DNA of 26,317 nucleotides from CAZNNH01 sp964574335 (GTDB lineage: Bacteria; Acidobacteriota; Vicinamibacteria; Fen-336), in assembly GCA_964574335.1 (NCBI GenBank), contig CAZNNH010000078.1, positions 1-26,317 of the forward strand, read 5' to 3'. Under the pieces are notes generated by a model that saw only the letters and a list, made by a program, of their open reading frames with translations, was not told the origin of the DNA and did no database searches. The position numbers were made by a program, and so were the translations under genes. Of the stretch, positions 13,267 to 24,970 are shown one piece after another (the first letter of the stretch is position 1; every line of letters starts with the position of its first letter).

Positions 13267-15506
13267 GCTAGGCTCGGCGTGCCGTCACCCTGCGCCCGGG
13301 CCTGGGCCGCCACCGGGTTCCGGGCGCGCTCGACGTAGGCGGACTCCAGGACAGTGAGCACGCCCGGGTGCTCCTCGATGATGGCGTCGAGGGTGGGCCG
13401 GTCGAGCTCCAGCAGCTCGCAGGGCGCGGAGGCGGTGACGGTGGCGCTGCGCGGTTGGCCGGAGAGGGTGGCGATCTCGCCGAAGAAGGCGCCTTCGCCA
13501 AGCGCACACAGCGGCACGTTGCGCCCGGTGCGGTCGCGAACCATCACCTTCACCGAGCCCGAGGCGATGATCAGGATGCTCCGGCCCGGCTCGCCCTCGG
13601 AGAGGATCACGTCGCCGGGCCGGAAGGAGAGCAGCCGCATCCCCCGGATCACGGCCAGCAGCTCGTCCTCCGAGAAGCCCTCGAACAGGGGGCTGGCCCG
13701 GAGCCCGGGACCGTAGGCCAGAAGCGCGGCTTGCTCTCGGAAGGTCGGCGCCATCCCTGGGGCCGCCGCCTGGGCCTGAGGGCGTCGGAGCGTGTCCCGG
13801 ACCACCTCGACCAGCCAGTGCCGGAACACCTCGTCGGCGGGCTTGTCGGCCTCGACGGGGTCGCGGGACGCCGCCTTTCCCGGAGCCGGGATCGGCGCCT
13901 GGTGGCGCCGGAGGGGCGCCAGGCTCACCTCCTCCACGTAGCGCTTGCGGATCCGCTCCACCTTCTTGAGGATGGCCACCGCCTTCTCGGGGAACCCCTC
14001 ACGGGCCAGCTCGTCCGCCAGCCCGATCAGGATCGGGGCCGCCTCCTCGTCCTTGCCGGCCCGCAGGAGCGCCTCGGAGAGGCGCAGGCGCACACGGGGG
14101 TCCCACTGGCTCTCGCCGAAGTGCGCCTCCAGGACCTCGGCCGCCTTCTGCCGGGTGGCGAGGTCGGCCACCGCCGCCGACCGCACCGCCGCCGCCTCGG
14201 CGCTCTCGGCCCGCTGGACGTAGGCGGCCTCGAGCTGCTCGCGGACCCTCGGGTGCTTCCGAGCGATGGCGTCGAGGGTCGGGCCCGCCAGCTCCAGCAC
14301 CTCGCAGGGCCCCGCTGCGGTCACGGTGGCCGACCGGGGACGGCCCGAGAGGGCGGCCATCTCGCCGAAGAACTGCCCCTCCTCGAGGCGCGCCACCGCC
14401 ATCTCGTGGCCGGTCGGGCTGCGCACGAAGACCCGCGCCTTGCCGGCCACGAGGATGAACAGACTGCGGCCCGGCTCCCCCTCCGTCACCAGCACGTCTC
14501 CGGGCTCGAACGTGCGCTGGTCCAGCCCCTCCACCACCGCCAGCAGCTCGTCCTTCTCGAGAGAGGCGAACAGCGGGCTGGCGAGAAGCCGCCTTCCGAG
14601 CTCCTCAGCGGAAGGGGGCGAAGCCACCGCCGCCGCCTCGCCGGGCAGCGGCTGGTGGAGGACGTCCTCCACCAGGTCGAGCACCTGGTCCTGGTACTCC
14701 GGCCCCAGGTCTTCTTCCCCTTCCTGGAGCTCGACGGCCAGCTCGGAGACGACATCGGGCGGGTCGGTCGCCGGTTCCACGGGCAGGTCTGCCGGGGCCA
14801 GCTCGGCGGCGTCGAACGTCGGCGCCTGGTCCTGCTCCTGGTCCGGTTCCTCGGCGCGGTCGGTCTCGACCGCCGGCAGCGGCTCCCCTTCCATGCCGTC
14901 AGCGGCGGGCGAAGCCGGGGAGGAGGAGCCGGGAAGGGAGGCGAGGAAGCGGCGGAACGCCCCGCGGATCTTCCCGCCCACGCTGCCTTCGGCGCCGGAC
15001 GGGAGGGGCGCCGCACCGCCGGCTTCGGCAGGCGCGGCGCCTCTGGCCTCAGCCTCCGGTAGGCCAACCTGGGGCGGCTCGCTCCGGCGGGCCGCACCGT
15101 CCCTGTCCTGGAGCCCCTGGATGCCCAGCTCGAGCGGCGGCGCCGCGGGGACGGCTGCGGTGGGAACCAGCCGGACCTGCTCCTCGACCAGGGCCTTGAG
15201 CTTCTCCGCGACGTCCGCCCGCTCCGGCTCGATCTTCTCGACCCGCTTGAGGATGGCGATGGCCTTGGCCACGAAGCCGTCGAGGGTGAACTCGTCGGCC
15301 AGGCCCAGCAGCACCGGGACCGCCTCGGTCCCGCGCCCGGCGGCGATCAGCAGGTCGGCGAGCTGCAAGCGGGTCCGGACGTTGGGCGAGCCTTCCTCGA
15401 GGATCTGGGCCCGCAGGGCCTCGATGGTGCGAGCCCGCGTCCGCTGCGCCCGCGTCTCCGAGGCGCCGTCTCTGCCGGTTGGGGTATCGAGCCAGTCGAG
15501 GGGCAT
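13263..15506 (-). CDS. Tandem TPR-like/cyclic-nucleotide-binding domain protein (two modules)
   Basis: 747 residues: a helical-repeat region (about 20-105), an acidic/proline linker, CNB domain 1 (about 305-432: SPLFASLEKDELL, FFGEMAALSGRPRSATV), a second helical-repeat region (about 440-530), then CNB domain 2 (about 602-725: SPLFEGFSEDELL, FFGEIATLSGQPRSATV). Both cassettes keep the Glu and Arg expected for cNMP binding. Each CNB domain ends with a YV(Q/E)RA motif also found in the neighbour (YIQRA), so module duplication within and between genes is evident. ATG 15506 (MPLDWLDTPTG) is chosen. The frame stays open to 17249, but that part lies antisense to sufB. No enzymatic output is present; probably a signalling scaffold. 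Confidence 0.85.
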   Translation of the reverse strand: MPLDWLDTPTGRDGASETRAQRTRARTIEALRAQILEEGSPNVRTRLQLADLLIAAGRGTEAVPVLLGLADEFTLDGFVAKAIAILKRVEKIEPERADVAEKLKALVEEQVRLVPTAAVPAAPPLELGIQGLQDRDGAARRSEPPQVGLPEAEARGAAPAEAGGAAPLPSGAEGSVGGKIRGAFRRFLASLPGSSSPASPAADGMEGEPLPAVETDRAEEPDQEQDQAPTFDAAELAPADLPVEPATDPPDVVSELAVELQEGEEDLGPEYQDQVLDLVEDVLHQPLPGEAAAVASPPSAEELGRRLLASPLFASLEKDELLAVVEGLDQRTFEPGDVLVTEGEPGRSLFILVAGKARVFVRSPTGHEMAVARLEEGQFFGEMAALSGRPRSATVTAAGPCEVLELAGPTLDAIARKHPRVREQLEAAYVQRAESAEAAAVRSAAVADLATRQKAAEVLEAHFGESQWDPRVRLRLSEALLRAGKDEEAAPILIGLADELAREGFPEKAVAILKKVERIRKRYVEEVSLAPLRRHQAPIPAPGKAASRDPVEADKPADEVFRHWLVEVVRDTLRRPQAQAAAPGMAPTFREQAALLAYGPGLRASPLFEGFSEDELLAVIRGMRLLSFRPGDVILSEGEPGRSILIIASGSVKVMVRDRTGRNVPLCALGEGAFFGEIATLSGQPRSATVTASAPCELLELDRPTLDAIIEEHPGVLTVLESAYVERARNPVAAQARAQGDGTPSLA

Positions 15507-15549
15507 GTTCGGGGCGACCGCCTGCCCACGGGCAGCGCAACGCAGGGCC

Positions 15550-15578
15550 AGGCTACGCCGCGGGTCGCGCACGGTCAA
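15550..15578 (-). promoter_or_regulatory. Predicted promoter for the tandem CNB-domain gene
   Basis: On the minus strand TTGACC (15578-15573), 17-bp spacer, TAGCCT (15555-15550). The predicted start is about 15543, giving a 37-base leader to ATG 15506. Confidence 0.45.
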
Positions 15579-15665
15579 GATGCCGGAGATGCCGGAGACG
15601 AGGACCCGGCACGCGCTCCGGGTCGCGGCACCCCGGGCAGAGTCCTCAGGGCTCCGGGCCGATAC

Positions 15666-15707
15666 TTGACTATTTAGTCCGGATTTCACTACTATGGTCC
15701 TGGGACC

Positions 15708-15709
<2 letters not shown>
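15666..15709 (+). promoter_or_regulatory. suf operon promoter with two palindromes (candidate Fe-S regulator operators)
   Basis: The -35 TTGACT (15666-15671) and -10 TACTAT (15690-15695) are 18 bp apart, with a predicted start near 15702 and so only about six leader bases. The palindrome GACTA-TT-TAGTC (15668-15679) covers the -35 box. It resembles the GACT...AGTC core of IscR type 1 sites but with one base less between the arms. A second perfect inverted repeat, ATGGTCC-TG-GGACCAT (15694-15709), covers the end of the -10 box, the start site and the sufB ATG. Both positions suit repression by the Rrf2-family protein encoded at the end of the operon; which one it binds is unknown. Confidence 0.5.
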
Positions 15710-17150
<1,441 letters not shown>

Positions 17151-17177
17151 TGGCCTGTGTCTCGGTCGTGGGTTACG

Positions 17178-17289
17178 TCGCCCGGGCCCGCCGCTTCGCG
17201 CGCTCCGGCCTAGTCCGCCGCACCGGCCACTTGGCGCGGCGGACATCAACCATCATCAACGAGTCGCGCGCTTCGGGCGACCCGGGCGA
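17178..17289 (+). other. Structured spacer between sufB and sufC
   Basis: The 206-bp gap is the only long one in the operon. Outer arms TCGCCCGGG (17178-17186) and CCCGGGCGA (17281-17289) are perfectly complementary and enclose a hairpin TCCGCCGC (17214-17221)/GCGGCGGA (17236-17243) with a 14-base loop. There is no T-run, and sufC has its own ribosome-binding site (GAGAGGAAG) after it. It could be an RNA processing or differential-stability element, or a leftover of a lost gene. Confidence 0.4.
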
Positions 17290-17356
17290 GACACGCGTCT
17301 GGTTCGACACCGGCCACCAGGCCTTCTGACGGAAGAGAGGAAGCGAGCCACACGAC

Positions 17357-18126
<770 letters not shown>

Positions 18127-18130
<4 letters not shown>

Positions 18131-19451
18131 GCGCGGTGGCTACCGAGCAGGGCGTCTTCCGGACCGCCTTCGAGCGGCTGGACGCGGCGACGCGCGAGCA
18201 GCCGGCTTGGCTGCGCGCGCGCCGCACCGAGGCGATGCGGAGCTTCGAGGCGCTCGGCTTCCCGACCCCCCGCGACGAGGCGTGGCGCTACACCAACGTC
18301 TCCGCGATCACGGCGACCCCTTTCCGCCACCTGCTCGAGCTCCAGGCGGCGCCGCGGGGCGGCGCCGATCCCGGCGACTGGAGTCTGCCTGCGGCGATCG
18401 GACCTCGGGTGGTGCTGGTCAACGGCCGACTGGACCCCGAGCGGTCGGACCCGCTGCCCGAAGGGGTGCGGGTGACCAGCCTGCGCGAGGCGATCGATCG
18501 GCACCCGGGGCGCCTGGAGACGCTGCTCGGGGGAGTGGCGCTCCCCGACGGGCACGCCTTCCGTGCCCTGAACACCGCGTTGATCGAGGACGGGATCCTG
18601 GTCGAGATCGACCCCAGACGGCGGGTGGCGGACCCCGTCCATCTGGTCTTCGTCTCGGCGCCGCCCGGCTCCGAGCCGCTCGCCCTTCACCCGCGGGTCC
18701 TGGTCTCCGCCGGCCGGGAGAGCGAGTCGACGATCGTCGAGACCCACGTCGGAGCCGACGGGAGCGTCTACCTGACCAACGTGGTCACCGAGATCCTCCT
18801 GGAGGATGGGGCGCGCCTCGACCACTACAAGCTGGGCCTCGACGGCCGGGCCGCCTTCCACCTGGCCACCCTGGCGGTGCGCCAGGGACGGGACAGCCGC
18901 TTCGGCAGCCTGGCCGTCACCCTGGGCGGAGCGCTGTGCCGCAACGACATCGAGACGGTGTTCTCGGCCGAGGGGGGCGAGTGCGTGATCGACGGGCTGT
19001 TCGTCGGGGACGGCGAGCAGCTCCTGGACACCCACACCCGGATCGACCATGCCAAGCCCCGCTGCACGAGCCGCGAGCTGTACAAGGGGATCATGAGCGG
19101 CGCCTCGCGTGGGGTGTTCCACGGCACCATCCTGGTCCGCCGGGACGCCCAGAAGACCAGCGCCGAGCAGACCAACAAGAACCTGCTGCTGTCGCCGCGG
19201 GCGCTCGTCAACAGCGTCCCGCAGCTCTTGATCCTGGCCGACGACGTCAGGTGCCGCCACGGCTCGACCACCGGCCAGCTCGACCCGGCGGCGCTGTTCT
19301 ACCTGCGCTCGCGCGGGATCGGTTTGGCGGAGGGTCGCCGCCTGCTGGTCCACGCCTTCGCCAGCGAGGTATTGGATCGGGTCAGGGTGAAGGCCCTTCG
19401 CGACGAGCTCGCGGGGCTGCTGTCGCGGCGGCTGCCGGGCCAGGAGCCGTC

Positions 19452-19455
<4 letters not shown>
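18127..19455 (+). CDS. sufD: Fe-S assembly protein SufD
   Basis: 442 residues, the SufB-like partner of the SufBCD complex. N-terminal helical part (PRDEAWRYTNVS is a typical SufD motif), then the beta-helix core (VLVSAGRESESTIVETHVG, LGGALCRNDIETVF, LDTHTRIDHAKPRCTSRELYKGIM, GRVFHGTI-like GVFHGTILVRRDAQKTSAEQTN) and C-terminal CRHGSTTGQLDPAALFYLRSRG, where His378 matches the conserved E. coli SufD His360 by motif. GTG start within the sufC stop; its own stop overlaps the sufS ATG. Confidence 0.95.
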
Positions 19456-20728
<1,273 letters not shown>

Positions 20729-20732
<4 letters not shown>

Positions 20733-21190
20733 AGCAGGAGCTTCGGGAGCTATACCAGGAGGTGATCCTGGACCACAGCAAGAGGCCCCGCAACGTCGGC
20801 GCTCTGGACCAGGCCAACGGGGTCGCCGAGGGGGTGAACCCCCTCTGCGGCGACCAGGCCAAGGTCTACGTCCGGGTCGAGGACGGGGTGGTCAAGGACG
20901 TGCGCTTCGAGGGACGCGGCTGCTCGATCTCCACCGCCTCCGCCTCGATGATGACCGAGGCGGTCAAGGGGCGCACCACTGAGGAGGCGGAGGCGTTGTT
21001 CGAGCGTTTCCATGCCCTGATCACCGCCGCCCCGGACCAGGCAGCCGCGAACCTGAGCCCCGAGCTCGGGAAGCTGGCCGCCTTCTCCGGTGTGTGCGAG
21101 TTCCCGATCCGGGTCAAGTGCGCCTCGCTCCCCTGGCACACGCTGAAGCGGGCCCTGGCCGGCGACGGCGAGGCGGTCTCGACGGAGTAG
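20729..21190 (+). CDS. sufU: Sulfur-transfer protein SufU
   Basis: 153 residues from GTG. Zn-dependent partner that accepts persulfide sulfur from SufS. The expected zinc ligands are present: Cys40 and Asp42 (NPLCGD), Cys65 (GRGCSIS) and Cys131 (VKCASLPW). The SufU-type insertion before the last Cys (LAAFSGVCEFPIRVKC) separates it from scaffold IscU. No SufE gene is seen, consistent with a SufS-SufU system. The start lies in the sufS stop codon. Confidence 0.95.
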
Positions 21191-21202
21191 GCGGAAGAAG
21201 CG

Positions 21203-21739
21203 ATGAGAGAAGCCCGGACGCTGTCACGCGAGATCCAGGTTACGGCGATCCCCTACGGCGAGCGGATCCTGCTCCCGGCCGGGGTCACGGTCTTCGTCAC
21301 CCAGGCCCTCGGCGGGTCGTACACGGCGATGACCGACCGCGGCTACATGGTCCGCGTCGAGAGCCGCGACGCCGACGCGATCGGGGAGTCTCCGTCCGCA
21401 CCCCCCACCCCAGAGGCGGTGGCCGGCCGGCCGGTGGTGGACCGGTGCTGGGACCAGCTCAAGACCTGCTACGACCCGGAGATCCCGGTGAACATCGTGG
21501 ACCTGGGCCTGGTCTACTCCTGCGAGGTGACGGGCGAGGAGGGGCAGCACAAGGTCAGCGTGCGCTTCACGCTCACCGCCCCCGGCTGCGGGATGGGTGA
21601 CTACCTCAAGTACGACATCGAGGAGAAGCTAAATAGCGTGCCCGGGGTGGCGGAGACCGACGTCCAGATCGCCTTCGAGCCGGCCTGGAATCAGAGCATG
21701 ATGACTGAGGCCGCCCGGCTCCAGCTCGGGTTGATGTGA
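21203..21739 (+). CDS. sufT: Fe-S maturation protein SufT (MIP18/DUF59 family)
   Basis: 178 residues. N-terminal part (REIQVTAIPYGERILLPAG, GGSYTAMTDRGYMVRV) is specific to SufT; the C-terminal MIP18 domain (about 85-170) has CYDPEIPVNIVDLGLVY and TAPGCGMGDYL, with the single conserved Cys. The family helps mature Fe-S proteins under high demand. It lies 12 bp after sufU and 7 bp before the regulator gene. Confidence 0.93.
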   Translation: MREARTLSREIQVTAIPYGERILLPAGVTVFVTQALGGSYTAMTDRGYMVRVESRDADAIGESPSAPPTPEAVAGRPVVDRCWDQLKTCYDPEIPVNIVDLGLVYSCEVTGEEGQHKVSVRFTLTAPGCGMGDYLKYDIEEKLNSVPGVAETDVQIAFEPAWNQSMMTEAARLQLGLM

Positions 21740-21746
21740 GCGGGGG

Positions 21747-22214
21747 ATGAAGCTCACCACCCAGGAGGAGTACGGCCTTCGCTGCCTGATCCAGCTCGGG
21801 CGCAGCGGCACCAGCCTGACCATCTCCGAGCTGTCCACCCTGGAAGGGCTCTCGTCCCCCAACGTGGCCAAGATCATGAGGCTGCTCAGACGCAGCGGCT
21901 TCGTGACCAGCACCCGTGGGCAGGCGGGCGGCTACCTGCTGGCGCGTCCGGTTTCCGAGATCACCGTGGGTGAGGTACTCGACGCCCTGGGCGCCCGGTT
22001 CTTCGACCAGAGCTTCTGCGTGCGCCACGCCGGGGCGGAAGCATCGTGCGCCCACCTGGGCGACTGCTCCATCCGCCCGGTGCTCCGGGAGCTGCAGAGC
22101 GTGGTCGACCAGGTGCTGGGTCGGCTGACCCTCGGGCAGCTCCTGGGTGGCGAGCGCGACGTGGCCCGGAGGCGGGGTGTGCCGCTGCGGACCCTCGTCT
22201 CCGCGGCCTCGTAA
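21747..22214 (+). CDS. Rrf2-family (IscR/SufR-like) transcriptional regulator
   Basis: 155 residues. N-terminal winged helix (MKLTTQEEYGLRCLIQL, SSPNVAKIMRLLRRSGFV, RGQAGGYLLARP) typical of Rrf2. Cys91, Cys101 and Cys107 could hold an Fe-S cluster, but the spacing C-x9-C-x5-C differs from the C-x5-C-x5-C of E. coli IscR. The C-terminus carries an extra arginine-rich tail. As the last gene of the suf operon it probably senses cluster supply and represses from the palindromes at 15668-15709; that link is inference from context. Confidence 0.9.
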   Translation: MKLTTQEEYGLRCLIQLGRSGTSLTISELSTLEGLSSPNVAKIMRLLRRSGFVTSTRGQAGGYLLARPVSEITVGEVLDALGARFFDQSFCVRHAGAEASCAHLGDCSIRPVLRELQSVVDQVLGRLTLGQLLGGERDVARRRGVPLRTLVSAAS

Positions 22215-22222
22215 AACGAAGT

Positions 22223-22250
22223 CAACGCCGGCGCCCGCCGGCTTGCGTTG
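22223..22250 (+). terminator. Hairpin after the suf operon
   Basis: GCCGGC (22227-22232), GCCC loop, GCCGGC (22237-22242), with outer CAAC (22223-22226)/GTTG (22247-22250). It starts 9 bp after the regulator stop. No T-run follows, so it may be a weak or factor-assisted terminator, or 3'-end protection. Confidence 0.35.
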
Positions 22251-22346
22251 CCGCTATCCACGGTGAACAATTTCAATTCGGGGGCGGAGGAGTCTGAGTA
22301 CCGGCGCGCCGGGCCGGATCCTGGGGCGTCCCTAGCGGAGAGGCCG

Positions 22347-24461
22347 ATGAGCTCCGTCAACCTGCGCCTGCTCAAGACGGAGCCAGAGGTCGGGGCGTTG
22401 CGCTTCGGCCCCTTCGAGCTGGACGTCAAGACCGGCGAGCTGCGAAAGTCGGGGGTCCGGGTCAAGCTCCAGCTTCAGCCCGCCCGTGTGTTGACGCTCC
22501 TCGCCTCCCACCCCGGCGTCCTGCTCACCCGAGAGGAGATCCAGACCCAGGTCTGGGACGACGGCACCTACGTCGACTTCGAGCAGTCCCTCAACTTCTG
22601 CATCCGACAGATCCGCGCCGCGCTGGGAGACCAGGCCGGGACGCCTCGGTACGTGGAGACGTTGCCCCGGCGGGGCTACCGCTTCGTGGCCCCGGTCGAG
22701 GCCGTCCCCGCCAACCCGCTGACCGAGCCCCATCCCGAAGCGCCGCCGTCGGCCGATCCCGGGGCCGGCCCGGCGCCGCCGTCGGTCTCGGTGGAGCCGG
22801 CTCGGCGACGGCGGCGGGTAGCGTGGGTGGCAGCGCTGGCCCTGCTGCTGGTGGTCGCCGTCGGCTCGGCAGTGCTGTGGGGGAGGCGGCCGCCGCCGCC
22901 ACCCGCCTTCGAGCGGCTGACCTTCCGGCGGGGCTCGATCACCTCGGCCCGCTTCGCGCCGGACGGACAGGTGATCTACGGCGCGGCCTGGGAGGGGGGT
23001 CCCCCCCGCTTCTACTCGGTGAGGCTCGAGAGCCGCGACTCCAGGAGCCTGGAGGTCGCTTCCGGCTACCTGGTGGGCGTCTCGAGGGAGGGCGAGATCG
23101 CCTTCCTCACGGACTCCACCAAGCGCGGGATGGTGTTGGCGCGGGGCCGGCTGGAGGGCGGGCCCTATAAGGAGATCCTGGAGGGCGTCTACTCCGCCGA
23201 CTGGACCCGAGACGCCACCCAGTTCGCGGTGGCGCGGAGGGGTCCGAAGGGAGCGTCCCAGATCGAGCTCCCGGTGGGCAACGCCGTCGGAGAGGCGATC
23301 CACCCCTCCAGCCTCCGCGTCTCCCCCGACGGTGAGCGGGTGGCCTTCCTCGAGCACCCCGTCCCGCGGGACGATCGCGGCTTCGTGGTGGTGATGGATA
23401 CCTCCGGCGGGCGGATGGAGCTGACCGACACCTTCTCCAGCATCGACGGGCTGGCCTGGGCCCCGGACGGCAAGGAGGTGTGGTTCACGGCGGCGAAGGT
23501 GGGCGCCGACTCGGCCCTGCACTCGGTCCGGCTCGACGGACAGGTTCGCACCCTGGTGCCGGCGCTCGGACGGCTGGTGATCCACGACGTCGCCCCGGAT
23601 GGCCGGGCGCTGGTGGAGCGGGTGGCGCTGCGCCACGAGATGCTGTACGGCACCGCGGGCCTCGCGCGGGAGCGCGACCTCTCGTGGTTCGACGTGACGG
23701 TTCCGGTGGACATCTCGGCCGACGGAAAGCAGGTGCTGTTCTTCGAGAGCGGCGAGGGCGGCGGTCCGGAGTACTCGATCTTCCTACGCTCTACGAATGG
23801 GTCGTCGCCGGTGCGCCTCGGCCACGGAAGCGCCAAGGACCTCTCGCCGGACGGACGGTGGGTGCTGTCGATCCCGATCGTCGACACCGCCCGCCTCGAG
23901 CTCCTGCCGACAGGGGCGGGCGAGGTCCGGACGGTCCGGGACCCGCTGGTCAAGGGCTTCCTGTGGGCCGGGTTCCTGATGGACGGCAAGCGGATCCTCT
24001 TCACTGCCGAAGGGAACCACGGCACGCTGCGCAGCTACGTCAAGGCCTTGCCGGACGGCCCCTCCGAGCCCGTCACCCCCGACGGCGTCGGCGCCTGGGC
24101 CAACTCGGTCTCTCCCGACGGGGCCCACTTCGTCGCCCCGTGCGGCAAGCAGATCTGTCTCTACTCTCTCGAGGGTGGCGAGCCCCGGCCGATCCCCAAC
24201 CTGCGCCTGGCTCGTCAGGTGGTGGGCTGGGGCCCGGACGGCCGATGGCTCTACGTGGTGGACGGCCCGATGCTCCCGGTCCGGATCGACCGCCTGGATC
24301 TCGCCACCGGAGAGCGGTCTCCGGTCCGGGAGCTGCAGCCCCCCGACCGGGCCGGCGTTCAGTACGTGAGCGGCCTGGCGATCACGCCGGACGGTGTCAG
24401 CTACGCGTATAGCTACCCGCGGTCACTCTCCGACCTCTACGTCGTGAGCGGGCTCCGCTAG
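22347..24461 (+). CDS. Transmembrane winged-helix regulator with PD40/beta-propeller sensor
   Basis: 704 residues. Residues 12-105 are an OmpR/CadC-type DNA-binding winged helix (FGPFELDVKTGELRKSG, REEIQTQVWDDGTYVDFEQSLN, YVETLPRRGYRF). A proline-rich linker leads to one membrane helix at 158-178 (VAWVAALALLLVVAVGSAVLW). The periplasmic part has repeated PD40/TolB-like blades (FAPDGQVIYG, VSPDGERVAF, WAPDGKEVWF, DLSPDGRWVL, WGPDGRWLYV). This is a one-component membrane-bound regulator architecture that is common in Acidobacteriota. ATG 22347 has GGAGAGG upstream; an upstream in-frame start (22248) would overlap the suf hairpin. Ligand and target genes are unknown. Confidence 0.88.
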   Translation: MSSVNLRLLKTEPEVGALRFGPFELDVKTGELRKSGVRVKLQLQPARVLTLLASHPGVLLTREEIQTQVWDDGTYVDFEQSLNFCIRQIRAALGDQAGTPRYVETLPRRGYRFVAPVEAVPANPLTEPHPEAPPSADPGAGPAPPSVSVEPARRRRRVAWVAALALLLVVAVGSAVLWGRRPPPPPAFERLTFRRGSITSARFAPDGQVIYGAAWEGGPPRFYSVRLESRDSRSLEVASGYLVGVSREGEIAFLTDSTKRGMVLARGRLEGGPYKEILEGVYSADWTRDATQFAVARRGPKGASQIELPVGNAVGEAIHPSSLRVSPDGERVAFLEHPVPRDDRGFVVVMDTSGGRMELTDTFSSIDGLAWAPDGKEVWFTAAKVGADSALHSVRLDGQVRTLVPALGRLVIHDVAPDGRALVERVALRHEMLYGTAGLARERDLSWFDVTVPVDISADGKQVLFFESGEGGGPEYSIFLRSTNGSSPVRLGHGSAKDLSPDGRWVLSIPIVDTARLELLPTGAGEVRTVRDPLVKGFLWAGFLMDGKRILFTAEGNHGTLRSYVKALPDGPSEPVTPDGVGAWANSVSPDGAHFVAPCGKQICLYSLEGGEPRPIPNLRLARQVVGWGPDGRWLYVVDGPMLPVRIDRLDLATGERSPVRELQPPDRAGVQYVSGLAITPDGVSYAYSYPRSLSDLYVVSGLR

Positions 24462-24526
24462 ACCCGGCCCCGCGCTCCACCGTAGCGCTGCCAGCGGCGA
24501 TAATGTGGGCGAAGGAGGGGACGGGG

Positions 24527-24958
24527 ATGACTCCCATCCAGGTGTCGTACCGCGTGGTGGTCCCGAGCGGCGCGCTCTCGTTCAGGGCGGTGCGCTCCTC
24601 CGGGCCGGGTGGCCAGAACGTCAACAAGGTGTCCTCGCGGGTGGAGCTGCGGGTCGACCTCGACGCGATCCAGGGCCTGCCGGAGACCGCCCGCCGCCGC
24701 CTCAGATCGCTCGCCTCCGCGAGGCTCGACTCGGAGGGCCTGCTGCTGGTCACCAGCCAGAGGACCCGCGACCAGAGGCGGAACCTGGAGGACGCCCGCG
24801 GGAAGGTGCGCCGTCTGATCGAGCGCTCGCTGGTGCCGCCGCGGGTGCGGGTGGCCACCCGTCCCTCGGCCGCCTCCCGCGAACGACGCCTGGCCCAGAA
24901 GCGGCAGAAGGCCGAGATCAAGCGCCAGCGCGGCGTGCGGGCGGCCGACGAGGAGTGA
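24527..24958 (+). CDS. arfB: ArfB-type peptidyl-tRNA hydrolase (ribosome rescue)
   Basis: 143 residues. Catalytic GGQ at 28-30 within SSGPGGQNVNKVSSRVELR, followed by the release-factor-like fold and a basic tail (ERRLAQKRQKAEIKRQR) that would enter the empty mRNA channel of stalled ribosomes. There is no stop-codon-recognition domain, so it is not RF1/RF2. ATG 24527 has GGAGGGGACGGGG directly upstream; ATG 24503 lies inside a probable -10 box (GATAAT, 24499-24504) and would not be transcribed. The stop is 12 bp from the end of the convergent VWA gene. Confidence 0.92.
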   Translation: MTPIQVSYRVVVPSGALSFRAVRSSGPGGQNVNKVSSRVELRVDLDAIQGLPETARRRLRSLASARLDSEGLLLVTSQRTRDQRRNLEDARGKVRRLIERSLVPPRVRVATRPSAASRERRLAQKRQKAEIKRQRGVRAADEE

Positions 24959-24970
24959 CCCTGGCCGCGA

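Noticed and set aside
15662..15686. Exact 25-bp IscR type 1 operator
   Set aside because: The flanks begin ATA and the GACT...AGTC core is present, but the arms are 4 rather than 5 bases apart, so it is not a true match; kept only as a related palindrome.
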